NCBI GenBank assembly: GCA_937943605.1
Contig: CALEAW010000019.1
Coordinates: 1-59,315 of the forward strand
Source of the DNA: an uncultured Sutterella sp.
Lineage (GTDB): Bacteria; Pseudomonadota; Gammaproteobacteria; Burkholderiales; Burkholderiaceae_F
Direction of reading: 5' to 3'
DNA: 59,315 nucleotides
This document shows, one piece after another, positions 7,832 through 17,536 of this stretch. Within the stretch, counting starts at the first letter, position 1; each line of letters starts with the position of its first letter. The notes under the pieces were generated by a model that did no database searches, was not told the DNA's origin, and saw only the letters and a list, made by a program, of their open reading frames with translations. A program made the translations under genes and the position numbers.

Positions 7832-10800
7832 TTAGAGACGCGTTATCGATCCCCAAACACGCTCGAGTCGTTTCACACTCACAGGCATCGGCGTACGCAA
7901 TTGCTGAGCAAAGAGCGATACGCGTAACTCCTGTAGCATCCAACCAAAATCATCCAACCTAGCGTCCACCTGCCCACGACGCGCTGCCTTCGCACGCAAC
8001 CATGGTACCGTTAAGCGTTCAATATCGGCTCTGCGCGATTCGTCTCGCGACGGATCATCACGATAACGATCGAGTCGATAGTGAATCGCTTTGAGATATC
8101 GTGGGTAATGTGCTAACTGCGCGAGCGGCACCGTCGTCAGGAATTGATGTCTAAAAAGATCGCCCAACTGCCACTCAATATCAGCAATCAAGGCCTTTTC
8201 TGACGAAAGCCGGCGTAATTTACCCGGGATACCCGAGGCTTCAGAGACGATTTCGGTGAGTAAACGCGAAATTTCGCCTGCAACCAATGTAAGACGTCCT
8301 TTGACATCTTCTCGACGCGCTCTGAAGCTCGATTCGTCTTGCGGCCAAGGCTCTGCCAAAGCCGTGGACTCTAACGCACAATCCACAACCGCTGTCGAAA
8401 GCGTCTCAAGATTCTCGAAGAGTTTTGCAAGCCCTGGCACAGTCTGCGCCTGCATCTGAACTCGCCCTAACTCACGCAACGTACGTTCGACAAACTTCAC
8501 TTGTTCTCGCAAAGCCAATCTAAAGAGTCTCAAGAGCCCCTTGCGATGTTCTCGTTGCGCTTCAAACGGATCGTCATACACTTCAATCGCACAATCAGTC
8601 CCACGGTCTGTTAGTGCTGGATGACCAATCAGAGTTTGACCACGACGAGAAATTTCCATGAGTTCAGGCAACTCACCAAACGTCCAGTCCGTAATCCCCT
8701 CTTCCAGGTCTTTTGCGACTTCGGCATCTTCTTGAGCCACATGTCGGAAAGTTTCCTGTGCCGCTTCACCGTGTTCTGCGCGCAATTGCGCCAAATTGCG
8801 CCCCATACCAATTTGGCGGCCGTGCTCATCAAGAATCTTAAAATTCATGATGAGGTGAGCTGGCAATTGTTCAAGCTTAAAGTCCGACGGCACACAGGGA
8901 ACCCCCGTCTGCGTACGAATATCATTAGCTAATACTTCTAAGAATGGTGTATTACGCGCCTCCCCTTCTTGGGTACGCGTAAAGAACCCTGCTGCAAACT
9001 CCGCCACAGGGACACAATGGCGACGGATTTTTTGGGGCAAGGCGCGAATCAACGTTTGGGCTTTTTCTTTCACCATGCCAGGCACTAACCATTCAGCACG
9101 TACGGCATCGATTTGGTTTAATGCGTAAAGGGGTACCGCCAATGTGAGACCGTCACGTGGGCTACCTGGCTCAAAGTGATAATTGAGCGCCATACTCACC
9201 CCAGCCATTTCCATCGTCTTTGGGAAATAGCGATTGGTGACCCCAGAGGCATCGTGACGCATCAAAGCTTCGCGTGTCATGTGTAGACATTTCGGATCTT
9301 CTTGATCCATACGCTTTAACCAACGGTTAAGTGTCACCGTACTACAGACATCCGCAGGAAGCTTTTCGTCATAGAAGGCAAAAATCAATTCGTCGTCAAC
9401 TAAAACGTCGGGGCGGCGGGTTTTGTGCTCAAGGTCTTCAATCTCACGCATGAGTCGAGCGTTATGCGTATAAAAAGCCGCACGACCATCCCACTCACCT
9501 TCGACCAACGCCTGACGAATAAAGAGTTCACGCGCTAGTTTCGGATCATGTGGCGCAAAGCTCACACGACGTTGCTGATAAATCGTAAGGCCATAGAACG
9601 TTCCTCGTTCAAACGCGACGACTTCACCGCGACTCTTTTCCCAGTGGGGCTCTGTCCAGTGTTTACGTATCAGATCGCCAGCAACCTCTTCGATCCACTC
9701 GGGTTCAATGTCGGCCACACAGCGTGCATATAGGCGCGATGTATCAACAAGCTCTGCCGCAAGCACCCAGCGTCCTGCCTTTTTAGCTCGAGCGGAGCCC
9801 GGCCAAATCCAGAAACGAATACCGCGAGCCCCTAAGTAGGGTGGCGCACGGAAGTCGCTCTCTACAGCTTTCGAACCAATATTACCTAAAAGGCCAGTCA
9901 GCAACGCACGATGCACTTCTTCAAAGGTCGCCGGTGCCGTATTACGTCGCCAACCGAGCTCATCGGTAAGTTGCACCAACTGACGACGTACATCACGCCA
10001 TTCTCTAAGACGACGTGCAGACAAGAAGCGCCGATGTAACTCTTGCTCCAGCTTACGGTTGCTTTCTTTTTCAGCCAAAGCTTTTTCGTACCACTGCCAA
10101 AGCTTTACGTACGACAAAAAGTCTGACTTTTCATCCGCCAACTTTTTATGCGCTTCATCAGCAGCCTGTTGTTGATCAGCCGGACGCTCACGCGGATCCT
10201 GAATCGAGAGACCGGAACAAATCGTCAAGAGCTCTTCTAAACTGCCAGACTCTGCCCCGGCCAAGAGCATACGTCCCAAGCGAGGGTCGACAGGTAGGCG
10301 TGCAAGTTCTTTACCCACCTTCGTTAAATTCCCTGCTTCTGTTACGGCATTAAGTTCTTGCAAGATCGAGAAACCATCCGCGATAGCTCTCGGAGGTGGT
10401 ATCTGTACAAATGGGAACTCACGCACATCGCCTAACTTCAAAGCGATAGCACGCAAAATAACGGCGGCTAAGTTGGAGCGCAAAATCTCTGGATCCGTAA
10501 ATTCAGGACGCGCCTTAAAGTCTTCTTCACTATAAAGACGAATACATACGCCATCAGCAACACGACCGCAACGCCCAGCTCGTTGATTAGCCGAAGCCTG
10601 GCTAATAGGTTCAATCTGCAGTTGCTCAACCTTGTTGCGATACGAATATCGCTTGACGCGCGCTAACCCCGTATCCACGACAAAGCGAATCCCGGGCACG
10701 GTAATTGATGTTTCAGCCACATTGGTCGAAAGCACAATACGGCGAGCGCCAGCTGGTTTAAAGACACGCTCTTGCTCAGTAGCGGTCAAGCGTGCAAAAA

Positions 10801-12085
10801 GCGGCAAAATTTCAGTGGACGCAGGGCGTGACTTTCGCAATTGATCTGCCGCCTCACGAATTTCTCGCTCGCCAGGCAAAAAGACCAAAATATCGCCGCG
10901 TCCCGTGGCTTCAAGTTCACCCACTGCATTATCAATAGCCGCCAACATCGTTTTGTCGTCCGCCTCATCGATGTCTTCCATGGGGCGATAACGCACTTCG
11001 ACTGGATACGTGCGACCTGAAATCGTCAAAATGGGCGCAGGCTGACCATCGATCTCAAAGTGCTTGGCAAAGCGCTCCGCATCAATCGTAGCCGAGGTCA
11101 CAATGACTTTAAGGTCGCGCCGCTTAGCAAGCAGACGCTTGAGGTACCCAAGCAAAAAGTCGATATTGATTGAACGCTCATGTGCTTCGTCGATAATGAT
11201 CGTATCGTATTGACGTAATTGCGGATCATGTTGCGTCTCAGCGAGCAAAATCCCATCCGTCATCAATTTGATCGTAGCGCCTGGACTCATCGTGTCAGTA
11301 AAACGGACTTTATAGCCCACGACCTCGCCAGGTTCGGTTTTTAGTTCTTCGGCAATACGCTTCGCAATAGAACTCGCAGCAATACGGCGAGGCTGCGTGT
11401 GCGCAATCATACCGTGCACACCACGACCCGCCATCATTGCAATTTTGGGTAATTGCGTTGTTTTACCAGACCCTGTTTCACCGCAAACAATCACCACACG
11501 GTTTTCGCGAATCGCTTTGGCAACTTCTTCACCACGCTCCGAGACTGGTAAACCAGGCATCAACGTAAATGGTGGCACGGGATGACGACGCTCTTCGTAC
11601 GACAAACGAGGAGCGCGCTCTTTCTTGCTATCGAGCACCTTTGTCGGCTGAGGTTGCGTTTTGTTTTTTTCAATCGGCCGCTTAGCCTCTGGATGACGTT
11701 GCTTAGAAGTAGGATGAGTCTGAGTCGTCGAGGGTTGTGCGTGATGAGCGCTTCGCGTCTTAGGGTCAACCACAGCGGCGTGTTGTTTTTTCTTCGGACT
11801 ATGTGTACGCTCTGCCATTCGAAATGAAACACCCGAAGAGCGTGCTGCCGTTGCTAAGACTTCACCAAAGCCGCCTTTAGCACTAAAGGCCGAAGCACTA
11901 ATGGTCGCACCACTCGCCTTTTCTTTTTTGGCTTCCGCCGCCTTGATGACGCGTGCCTTCTTTTGCGCCTTGGCTTTTTCTTCTTCGGCGCGAGCTTTAG
12001 CTTCTTTTTCACGGGTCGCCGAAACGGCTCCATCGACCTGGGCCTTTACTTTTTGAAAGGCTGCAAAAAGCGCACGATCAGACAT
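7832..12085 (-). CDS. hrpA: ATP-dependent RNA helicase HrpA (DEAH-box)
   Basis: A very large (1417-residue) DEAH-box helicase. Motif I is GETGSGKTTQLPK, motif II DEAHERS, motif III SAT and motif VI QRAGRCGR. Helicase-associated and OB-fold regions follow, then the long C-terminal DUF3418 region typical of HrpA (E. coli HrpA is about 1300 residues). HrpA resolves stalled ribosomes on mRNA. The first roughly 180 residues are a low-complexity extension rich in Ala, Lys and Glu, then His/Pro/Gln; if translation started at a later Met (for example 11818) part would be lost. No strong Shine-Dalgarno marks either start. The gene is divergent from yggX across a 170-bp gap. Confidence 0.95.
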   Translation of the reverse strand: MSDRALFAAFQKVKAQVDGAVSATREKEAKARAEEEKAKAQKKARVIKAAEAKKEKASGATISASAFSAKGGFGEVLATAARSSGVSFRMAERTHSPKKKQHAAVVDPKTRSAHHAQPSTTQTHPTSKQRHPEAKRPIEKNKTQPQPTKVLDSKKERAPRLSYEERRHPVPPFTLMPGLPVSERGEEVAKAIRENRVVIVCGETGSGKTTQLPKIAMMAGRGVHGMIAHTQPRRIAASSIAKRIAEELKTEPGEVVGYKVRFTDTMSPGATIKLMTDGILLAETQHDPQLRQYDTIIIDEAHERSINIDFLLGYLKRLLAKRRDLKVIVTSATIDAERFAKHFEIDGQPAPILTISGRTYPVEVRYRPMEDIDEADDKTMLAAIDNAVGELEATGRGDILVFLPGEREIREAADQLRKSRPASTEILPLFARLTATEQERVFKPAGARRIVLSTNVAETSITVPGIRFVVDTGLARVKRYSYRNKVEQLQIEPISQASANQRAGRCGRVADGVCIRLYSEEDFKARPEFTDPEILRSNLAAVILRAIALKLGDVREFPFVQIPPPRAIADGFSILQELNAVTEAGNLTKVGKELARLPVDPRLGRMLLAGAESGSLEELLTICSGLSIQDPRERPADQQQAADEAHKKLADEKSDFLSYVKLWQWYEKALAEKESNRKLEQELHRRFLSARRLREWRDVRRQLVQLTDELGWRRNTAPATFEEVHRALLTGLLGNIGSKAVESDFRAPPYLGARGIRFWIWPGSARAKKAGRWVLAAELVDTSRLYARCVADIEPEWIEEVAGDLIRKHWTEPHWEKSRGEVVAFERGTFYGLTIYQQRRVSFAPHDPKLARELFIRQALVEGEWDGRAAFYTHNARLMREIEDLEHKTRRPDVLVDDELIFAFYDEKLPADVCSTVTLNRWLKRMDQEDPKCLHMTREALMRHDASGVTNRYFPKTMEMAGVSMALNYHFEPGSPRDGLTLAVPLYALNQIDAVRAEWLVPGMVKEKAQTLIRALPQKIRRHCVPVAEFAAGFFTRTQEGEARNTPFLEVLANDIRTQTGVPCVPSDFKLEQLPAHLIMNFKILDEHGRQIGMGRNLAQLRAEHGEAAQETFRHVAQEDAEVAKDLEEGITDWTFGELPELMEISRRGQTLIGHPALTDRGTDCAIEVYDDPFEAQREHRKGLLRLFRLALREQVKFVERTLRELGRVQMQAQTVPGLAKLFENLETLSTAVVDCALESTALAEPWPQDESSFRARREDVKGRLTLVAGEISRLLTEIVSEASGIPGKLRRLSSEKALIADIEWQLGDLFRHQFLTTVPLAQLAHYPRYLKAIHYRLDRYRDDPSRDESRRADIERLTVPWLRAKAARRGQVDARLDDFGWMLQELRVSLFAQQLRTPMPVSVKRLERVWGSITRL

Positions 12086-12255
12086 AAATTTACTAATTCT
12101 CTATTGAATAAAACAACGAACTCTTTGTAAGCCCACGTGTCTTTCGATCAATTCGTCACGAGCCTCACAATAGACTCGCGCTACAATGTACGGACTGATT
12201 GAACGGACGGTCAAATGCCGAACCGTTTCCAACACCTTAACGAAGGAGCAAACTG

Positions 12256-12540
12256 ATGGCTCGCATGGTTAACTGCGTGAAACTCAACAAGGAAGCTGAA
12301 GGCCTTGATTATCCACCCTTCCCTGGCGAACTTGGCGCTCGCATTTGGCGCGAAGTGAGTAAAGAAGCCTGGGCTGAATGGACGCGTCTTCAGACGATGA
12401 TGGTGAATGAATATGGCCTTAATTTGGCCGACCTGTCTGCACGTCAGCATCTGATGCAGCAGTGCGAACGTTATTTCTTTGGTGACGCTGAAGGCGTCAA
12501 GGTGCCGGAAAACTTTGTGCCGGTGCCACCCAAGTACTAA
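12256..12540 (+). CDS. yggX: Probable Fe(2+)-trafficking / oxidative damage protection protein YggX
   Basis: A small (94-residue) cytosolic protein of the YggX family. It has the conserved start MARMVNCVKLNKEAEGLD with the key Cys at position 7, then PPFPGELG, WAEWTRLQTMMVNEYGLNL and a C-terminal FVPVPPKY. YggX is thought to protect Fe-S clusters and limit Fenton chemistry. A GAAGGAG Shine-Dalgarno lies 8 nt upstream. It stands alone, divergent from hrpA and convergent with rpiA. Confidence 0.96.
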   Translation: MARMVNCVKLNKEAEGLDYPPFPGELGARIWREVSKEAWAEWTRLQTMMVNEYGLNLADLSARQHLMQQCERYFFGDAEGVKVPENFVPVPPKY

Positions 12541-12571
12541 GCGTTCGTTAGCTTAACCGCTTTCGCAGACC

Positions 12572-12606
12572 AACGCCCTGCCTTTTTAAAAGACAGGGCG
12601 TTTTTG
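12572..12606. terminator. Bidirectional terminator between yggX and rpiA
   Basis: Stem AACGCCCTG (12572-12580) / CAGGGCGTT (12594-12602) with a following T-run, sitting between convergent genes. The internal T/A tracts may let it serve both strands. Confidence 0.8.
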
Positions 12607-12628
12607 TTTCTTTAGCCTAACAACAAAT

Positions 12629-13294
12629 TTAGGCGCGTTCAAATGTCTTAACGCCGTCCTGCGTACCTAAGAGCAAGACATCCGCACCACGAGCGGCAAA
12701 AAGACCGACTGTCACAACACCAGGCCAACTGTTGATTTCTGCTTCAAGCGCCTTCGGGTCTGTAATCTCAAGACCAGCAGCATCCAAAATGTGACAACCG
12801 TTATCGGTCACAAAGTCACGTAACGTCACAGTCGCGCCCAAGGCTTCAAGCTTTGCCTTTACTGCGCGCGCGGCCATTGGAATCACTTCGACGGGCAACG
12901 GGAAGTGACCCAATACTGGCACCTGCTTCGAAGCATCCGCAATGCAAACAAATCGACCCGAAATCGAGGCAACAATCTTTTCACGCGTCAAAGCGCCGCC
13001 ACCCCCTTTGATCATCGAAAAACCAGGATCAATTTCATCAGCGCCGTCGACATAAACACCGATATCATCAACTTCGTTCATATCCAAGACCTTAAAGCCC
13101 AAAGCTTCAAGACGCTTCGTTGAACGTTCGCTTGACGACACACAAGCCGGAATCTTTTCACGGATCGTCGGCAACTGATCAATAAACTGATCAACCGTCG
13201 ACCCAGTACCAACACCGAGAATACGACCGTCTTCTACATAGGCAAGGGCCGCACGAGCCACTTCACGCTTAAGTTCCTGCTGAGTTAGAGCCAT
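12629..13294 (-). CDS. rpiA: Ribose-5-phosphate isomerase A
   Basis: A 221-residue enzyme interconverting ribose-5-phosphate and ribulose-5-phosphate in the pentose phosphate pathway. Family motifs are GVGTGSTVDQFID (phosphate loop, about residues 26-38), DGADEIDP (about 83-90) and KGGGGALTREKIV (catalytic Glu), followed by LPVEVIPMA. It is full length. It is divergent from the sensor-kinase gene, and its upstream region carries a long palindrome. Confidence 0.97.
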   Translation of the reverse strand: MALTQQELKREVARAALAYVEDGRILGVGTGSTVDQFIDQLPTIREKIPACVSSSERSTKRLEALGFKVLDMNEVDDIGVYVDGADEIDPGFSMIKGGGGALTREKIVASISGRFVCIADASKQVPVLGHFPLPVEVIPMAARAVKAKLEALGATVTLRDFVTDNGCHILDAAGLEITDPKALEAEINSWPGVVTVGLFAARGADVLLLGTQDGVKTFERA

Positions 13295-13316
13295 GAGAGT
13301 CTTCCGAAAAGGTAAG

Positions 13317-13339
13317 AAAATAGTAAGTCTTACTATTTT
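13317..13339. promoter_or_regulatory. Operator-like palindrome upstream of rpiA
   Basis: Perfect 10-bp arms (AAAATAGTAA / TTACTATTTT) around a GTC centre, beginning 23 bp upstream of the rpiA start codon in the rpiA/sensor-kinase divergent region. It has the symmetry of a dimeric repressor site; the binding protein is unknown. Confidence 0.4.
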
Positions 13340-13479
13340 ACAGAGCCTGACGGCTGATGCGAAGCCACTATACCCTCAAAGGCTTGGCACCAAATACGCC
13401 TCAAGGACGCTTTTATAGAATGTCACCTGCGCACTAGACTACAATTCACTCACACGCAACTATTTTCAGACCTATTGAC

Positions 13480-15855
13480 ATGCCCATTGACTTTACCGAC
13501 GAACAAGTCGCGTCAACGTTTAAAAAACTCAATGCCTCGCACGACACAAGCGTTAATTCCCGTGTAGGGATCTATGCCTCATGGGCAGCGCTTGTTTTAT
13601 TAGCTGCCTGTTTTATTGTGGTCACCATCTTCATGATTGATGCTGACCGCCGCGCCGAAAGCATTCGTTTGCAACAGTCCACAGATCTGATTGTTCAGTC
13701 CGTTGAATCGCGTCTTCTTGGCACCACAGAACTTTTGCAAAAGACCAGCATGCGTCTGATGCAAATCCCGGGCGTCGCTCCACGAACGGCCAGTGCTGAA
13801 TTGGCCGCGCTTTCGTTTATGCAAGACCGCCGTGAAGTTCTCGATATGACCCTCGTCACACGAGGCTATCGCTTACTACGTCATTGGGCATCCCCTTCTC
13901 AAAGCACCTTCATTCCTGATGATGCGCCGCAACGCATGGACTCAGAAGCTGTCCGCACAGCCATTCAAACGACCATCGTGCGTGAAGCGCCCATTATCAC
14001 GCCGCCTTACACCATCAAAGACAACAATCAGGTCTTTGTTGACCTTTTTGTCCCGACGCCTTCAGAAGACCAGGTTCTGATTGCACGTATCAATTTGTCG
14101 CGTTTAATTAGCGACGCTGCCAATAGCGTGATTGGCACGACGCCTTACATCTTCTACTTTGAACAAAACGGCCAACCGCTCACTAACCATAAGCAACCGC
14201 GTTCAGCGAGTCGCTCTCTCTCGTACACCACGAGCATTCCTTTATTGAATGACCCGAATTTGCGCTTAGTGAGCCTTAGCTATGAACATTCGTTACTCAC
14301 GATCGACAATCTTAAATTTTGGATCATCATTGCCTTGGCTGGTCTTTTGGCTGTCGCTTTAGCGCTTTTATTACGCAATCAACGCGTGCAGCACCGTGCA
14401 CACCAACGTCTTTTTGCAGAAAACTCTCTACGTGTGGCAATGAGTGACTCTGCGCTAGCAGGGATTCGCGTCACCGACCGTGAAGGACGTATCCTCTTTG
14501 TGAACGAAACGTTTGAAAAGTTGGTAGGGTTCCGTAAAGAAGACTTAATTGGTCTCATGCCCCCATACCCTTATTGGGAAGATGATATTTCGGCGACACT
14601 TACGGGCATCTTAGAGCACCCCGAAGAACGCCATGTACGATCACTCGAATTCAGAGTCCGTCGTAGTGATGGTGTCATTTTTGATGGCCAACTCAATGTG
14701 TCACCCCTTCTTAATGAAAATCGTCGTGTGATTGGTTGGATCGGTGAGCTTTACGACATTACCGAACAAAAACGTGCTCGAGAACGCATGAAGGCCGCTC
14801 ACGAACGCTTTACGCGTGTGGTGCAATCCATGAATTCGGCCATTTGTGTGGTGAGTGGTGACCAAGATCATCCGCGCCTACTATTCCATAACACGCCTTA
14901 TGAACGTTTCTTTGGATGCACCACCGATGGTGCCATCCGTCTCATGAAACTCATCGCGCAAAAACACACGCTCATGTCCCGTGAAGGGGTCTTTGACGAA
15001 ACGAGTAATCGTTGGTTTGATGCCCGTATCCAGTGGCTGACCTGGACGGACGATACGCCCGCTCGCATGATTATTGCTACGGACATCACCAATCAGCGTG
15101 AAACCGAATTGGCCCTTGAAGCCCAGATGAAGCGAGCCGAAACAACGCAACGCCTCGTAACCATGGGTGAAATGGCAAGTTCATTGGCGCACGAATTGAA
15201 TCAACCCTTGGCCGCCATTTCAAATTACGCCTCAGGGGCAAGCGTCATGATTGAGGCGGGCAAATTGAGCCGCGAGGATACTCTCTTAGCTCTCTCAAAA
15301 ATGGCCCGTCAAGCGCAACGCGCTGCTGCCATCATTAAGCGTATCCGTGGCTTTGCCGCTGCCAAGAAGACCGATCCTCAGTTCACGAGACTCTCACCCG
15401 AAAGTGTCGTCAACGAAACCATGGAATTGGCGCTCATTCAAGCAGACAAACTGAAAGCCACCATCAATACCGTGATCGAACCCAATCTCCCTGAGATGGT
15501 GGGCGACTCGGTGATGTTGGAGCAACTGCTTTTAAACCTCTTAAAAAATGCCATGGAAGCGGTATTGCCCTGCCCTAATCACACGATTGATCTCACCGTG
15601 CAATTGCATGAATCAGGTAACTTTATTCAGTTCGTCGTCGCTGACCATGGGCCAGGCATTCCTGATCCCACGAAGGCGCTACTTTTTGATGCCTTTTATT
15701 CAACAAAAGACGAAGGGATGGGGATGGGGCTTAACATCTGCCGCTCTATTGTTGAAGTCCATCATGGCCGTATTCTCATCACAGATACGCCGGGTGGCGG
15801 CGCAACCTTTACATTCACTGTGCCTCTTGCACGTGAAGGACAAGAACTGATGTAA
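13480..15855 (+). CDS. PAS-domain sensor histidine kinase (DctS/FixL-like)
   Basis: A 791-residue membrane sensor. TM1 spans about residues 31-53, an extracytoplasmic sensor region about 54-278, and TM2 279-299. A PAS domain follows (about 315-430; GIRVTDREGRILFVNETFEKLVG), then a second PAS-like segment (about 440-545). The HisKA domain carries the phospho-acceptor H571 in SLAHELNQPLAAI, and the HATPase domain shows NLLKNAMEAV, DHGPGIP and GMGMGLNICRSIVE. The PAS plus FixJ-type partner layout resembles DctS/DctR, which sense C4-dicarboxylates, but the ligand cannot be read from sequence. The cognate regulator gene follows 34 nt downstream. Confidence 0.9.
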   Translation: MPIDFTDEQVASTFKKLNASHDTSVNSRVGIYASWAALVLLAACFIVVTIFMIDADRRAESIRLQQSTDLIVQSVESRLLGTTELLQKTSMRLMQIPGVAPRTASAELAALSFMQDRREVLDMTLVTRGYRLLRHWASPSQSTFIPDDAPQRMDSEAVRTAIQTTIVREAPIITPPYTIKDNNQVFVDLFVPTPSEDQVLIARINLSRLISDAANSVIGTTPYIFYFEQNGQPLTNHKQPRSASRSLSYTTSIPLLNDPNLRLVSLSYEHSLLTIDNLKFWIIIALAGLLAVALALLLRNQRVQHRAHQRLFAENSLRVAMSDSALAGIRVTDREGRILFVNETFEKLVGFRKEDLIGLMPPYPYWEDDISATLTGILEHPEERHVRSLEFRVRRSDGVIFDGQLNVSPLLNENRRVIGWIGELYDITEQKRARERMKAAHERFTRVVQSMNSAICVVSGDQDHPRLLFHNTPYERFFGCTTDGAIRLMKLIAQKHTLMSREGVFDETSNRWFDARIQWLTWTDDTPARMIIATDITNQRETELALEAQMKRAETTQRLVTMGEMASSLAHELNQPLAAISNYASGASVMIEAGKLSREDTLLALSKMARQAQRAAAIIKRIRGFAAAKKTDPQFTRLSPESVVNETMELALIQADKLKATINTVIEPNLPEMVGDSVMLEQLLLNLLKNAMEAVLPCPNHTIDLTVQLHESGNFIQFVVADHGPGIPDPTKALLFDAFYSTKDEGMGMGLNICRSIVEVHHGRILITDTPGGGATFTFTVPLAREGQELM

Positions 15856-15889
15856 AATCAGAAGACTTTTCAAAGGAGAGATTTTTTAC

Positions 15890-16534
15890 ATGTTCCCCTA
15901 CGATTACGGTTCAGAGACACCTGAAACCCTTGGCACCGTTTATGTCGTTGATGACGACGATGCTGTTCGCGATTCGCTGAAGTGGCTTTTAGAAGCTAGC
16001 GACTATCGTGTTGAACTTTATGATAGCGGCGAAAGCTTTATCGCCAAATACGACCCGAAGGCCATCGCTGTGCTCGTACTTGACGTTCGTATGCCTGGCA
16101 TGAGTGGCTTAGAAGTTCAGGAACACTTGCTTGCGCGTAACGCCGAACTTCCGATCATCTTTATTACGGGTCACGGTGACGTTTCCATGGCCGTCAACGC
16201 CCTCAAGCGTGGTGCCGTTGACTTCATTGAAAAGCCGTTTGAACAGGCTGCCCTCAAGCAGCTCGTTGAACGTATGCTTCATGAAGCGCGTGAACGTCAT
16301 ATGGAAAAAGAACGCCGTAGCCTGAACGAAGCCTTGCTCGCCAAGCTGACGCCGCGCGAACAGCAGGTGCTTGAACGCATTATTAACGGTCGCTTGAATA
16401 AGCAGATCGCTGATGACCTCGGTATTTCTATTAAGACGGTTGAAGCGCACCGCGCTTCGATCATGGACAAGACCAACTCTGGCACCGTTGCCGACCTGAT
16501 GCGTGTCGTCATGGGCACTAACATGCTCCGCTAA
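15890..16534 (+). CDS. Two-component response regulator, FixJ/NarL (LuxR-HTH) type
   Basis: A 214-residue regulator with a receiver domain (acidic cluster DDDD at 21-24, phospho-acceptor D65 in LDVRMPGMSG, conserved Lys in EKPFE) and a C-terminal LuxR-type helix-turn-helix (LTPREQQVLERIINGRLNKQ, then IADDLGISIKTVEAHRA). The arrangement is that of FixJ, TodT and DctR. AAAGGAGAG provides a strong ribosome site. It is the obvious partner of the sensor kinase upstream. Target genes are not evident; the next gene is the housekeeping folD. Confidence 0.92.
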   Translation: MFPYDYGSETPETLGTVYVVDDDDAVRDSLKWLLEASDYRVELYDSGESFIAKYDPKAIAVLVLDVRMPGMSGLEVQEHLLARNAELPIIFITGHGDVSMAVNALKRGAVDFIEKPFEQAALKQLVERMLHEARERHMEKERRSLNEALLAKLTPREQQVLERIINGRLNKQIADDLGISIKTVEAHRASIMDKTNSGTVADLMRVVMGTNMLR

Positions 16535-16667
16535 ACACGTTCACCAGTCTGGTTTGTGATGCTCGCTTTAGGTCGTCATCACATCGATTGGTTTTCCGGT
16601 CTTGCCCGGCAGGTCTCTCCGCTTCAACGGCGCGAGGGACCTTTTCATTTCTATGGAGGATTTTTTC

Positions 16668-17522
16668 ATGACAGCCAAGATTATTGACGGCAAAGGTCTC
16701 GCCGTTCGCATTCAAGATGAACTTAAGACCCGTGTAGATCTGTGCGCCCAAAAGGGTCACCGTCCTGGGTTAGCCGTCGTACTGGTGGGTGAAGATCCTG
16801 CTAGTCAAGTGTATGTTCGCAACAAAGTGCGCGCTTGCGAACGTACAGGCATTCACTCTGAAGAAATTCGTCTTTCTGCGGACACCACCGAAGCAGAATT
16901 GCTCGCCGTGATTGATCGTTTGAATCACGATGACGCCATTGACGGCATCCTTGTGCAGTTGCCTTTACCTAAGCACTTATCGTCTGAAATTGTGATTGCT
17001 GCCATTTCTCCCGAAAAGGACGTTGACGGCTTCCACGTGGTGTCGGCCGGCTCCTTATTGACAGGTCGCACAGGTTTTCGTCCTTGCACGCCTTATGGCG
17101 TCATGAAGCTGCTTGAAGAAGCAGGTTGCGATCCATCTGGTAAGCACGCGGTGGTCATTGGTCGCTCTAATATTGTGGGCAAACCTCAAGCCTTGATGTT
17201 GCTTGAAAAAAATGCCACGGTCACCGTGGCTCATAGCCGTACACAAGACCTTGACGCCATCACGCGTCAGGCTGACATTTTGGTAGCCGCCGTGGGGCGC
17301 GCCAAGATGGTGAAGGCCGATATGGTCAAGCCCGGTGCCGTCGTGATCGACGTGGGTATGAACCGTGATGAAAATGGCAAGCTCTGCGGTGACGTTGACT
17401 ACGAAGCCGTTTGTGAAGTGGCCTCGGCCATTACCCCGGTCCCTGGTGGCGTTGGCCCCATGACCATTGCCATGCTGATGACAAATACGGTTGAAGCGGT
17501 TGAACGCCGTCTCGGTCTCTAA
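16668..17522 (+). CDS. folD: Bifunctional methylene-THF dehydrogenase / methenyl-THF cyclohydrolase
   Basis: A 284-residue one-carbon enzyme making 10-formyl-THF from 5,10-methylene-THF with NADP. Signatures are VGEDPASQVYVRNK (catalytic Lys), DGILVQLPLPKH, PEKDVDGF, PCTPYGVM, GRSNIVGKP (NADP loop) and ITPVPGGVGPMT. The ATG at 16668 follows ATGGAGGA at the right spacing and starts the conserved N-terminus; longer in-frame starts lack this. prlC follows 14 nt later and is probably co-transcribed. Confidence 0.97.
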   Translation: MTAKIIDGKGLAVRIQDELKTRVDLCAQKGHRPGLAVVLVGEDPASQVYVRNKVRACERTGIHSEEIRLSADTTEAELLAVIDRLNHDDAIDGILVQLPLPKHLSSEIVIAAISPEKDVDGFHVVSAGSLLTGRTGFRPCTPYGVMKLLEEAGCDPSGKHAVVIGRSNIVGKPQALMLLEKNATVTVAHSRTQDLDAITRQADILVAAVGRAKMVKADMVKPGAVVIDVGMNRDENGKLCGDVDYEAVCEVASAITPVPGGVGPMTIAMLMTNTVEAVERRLGL

Positions 17523-17536
17523 AAGGAACTCTTGTC

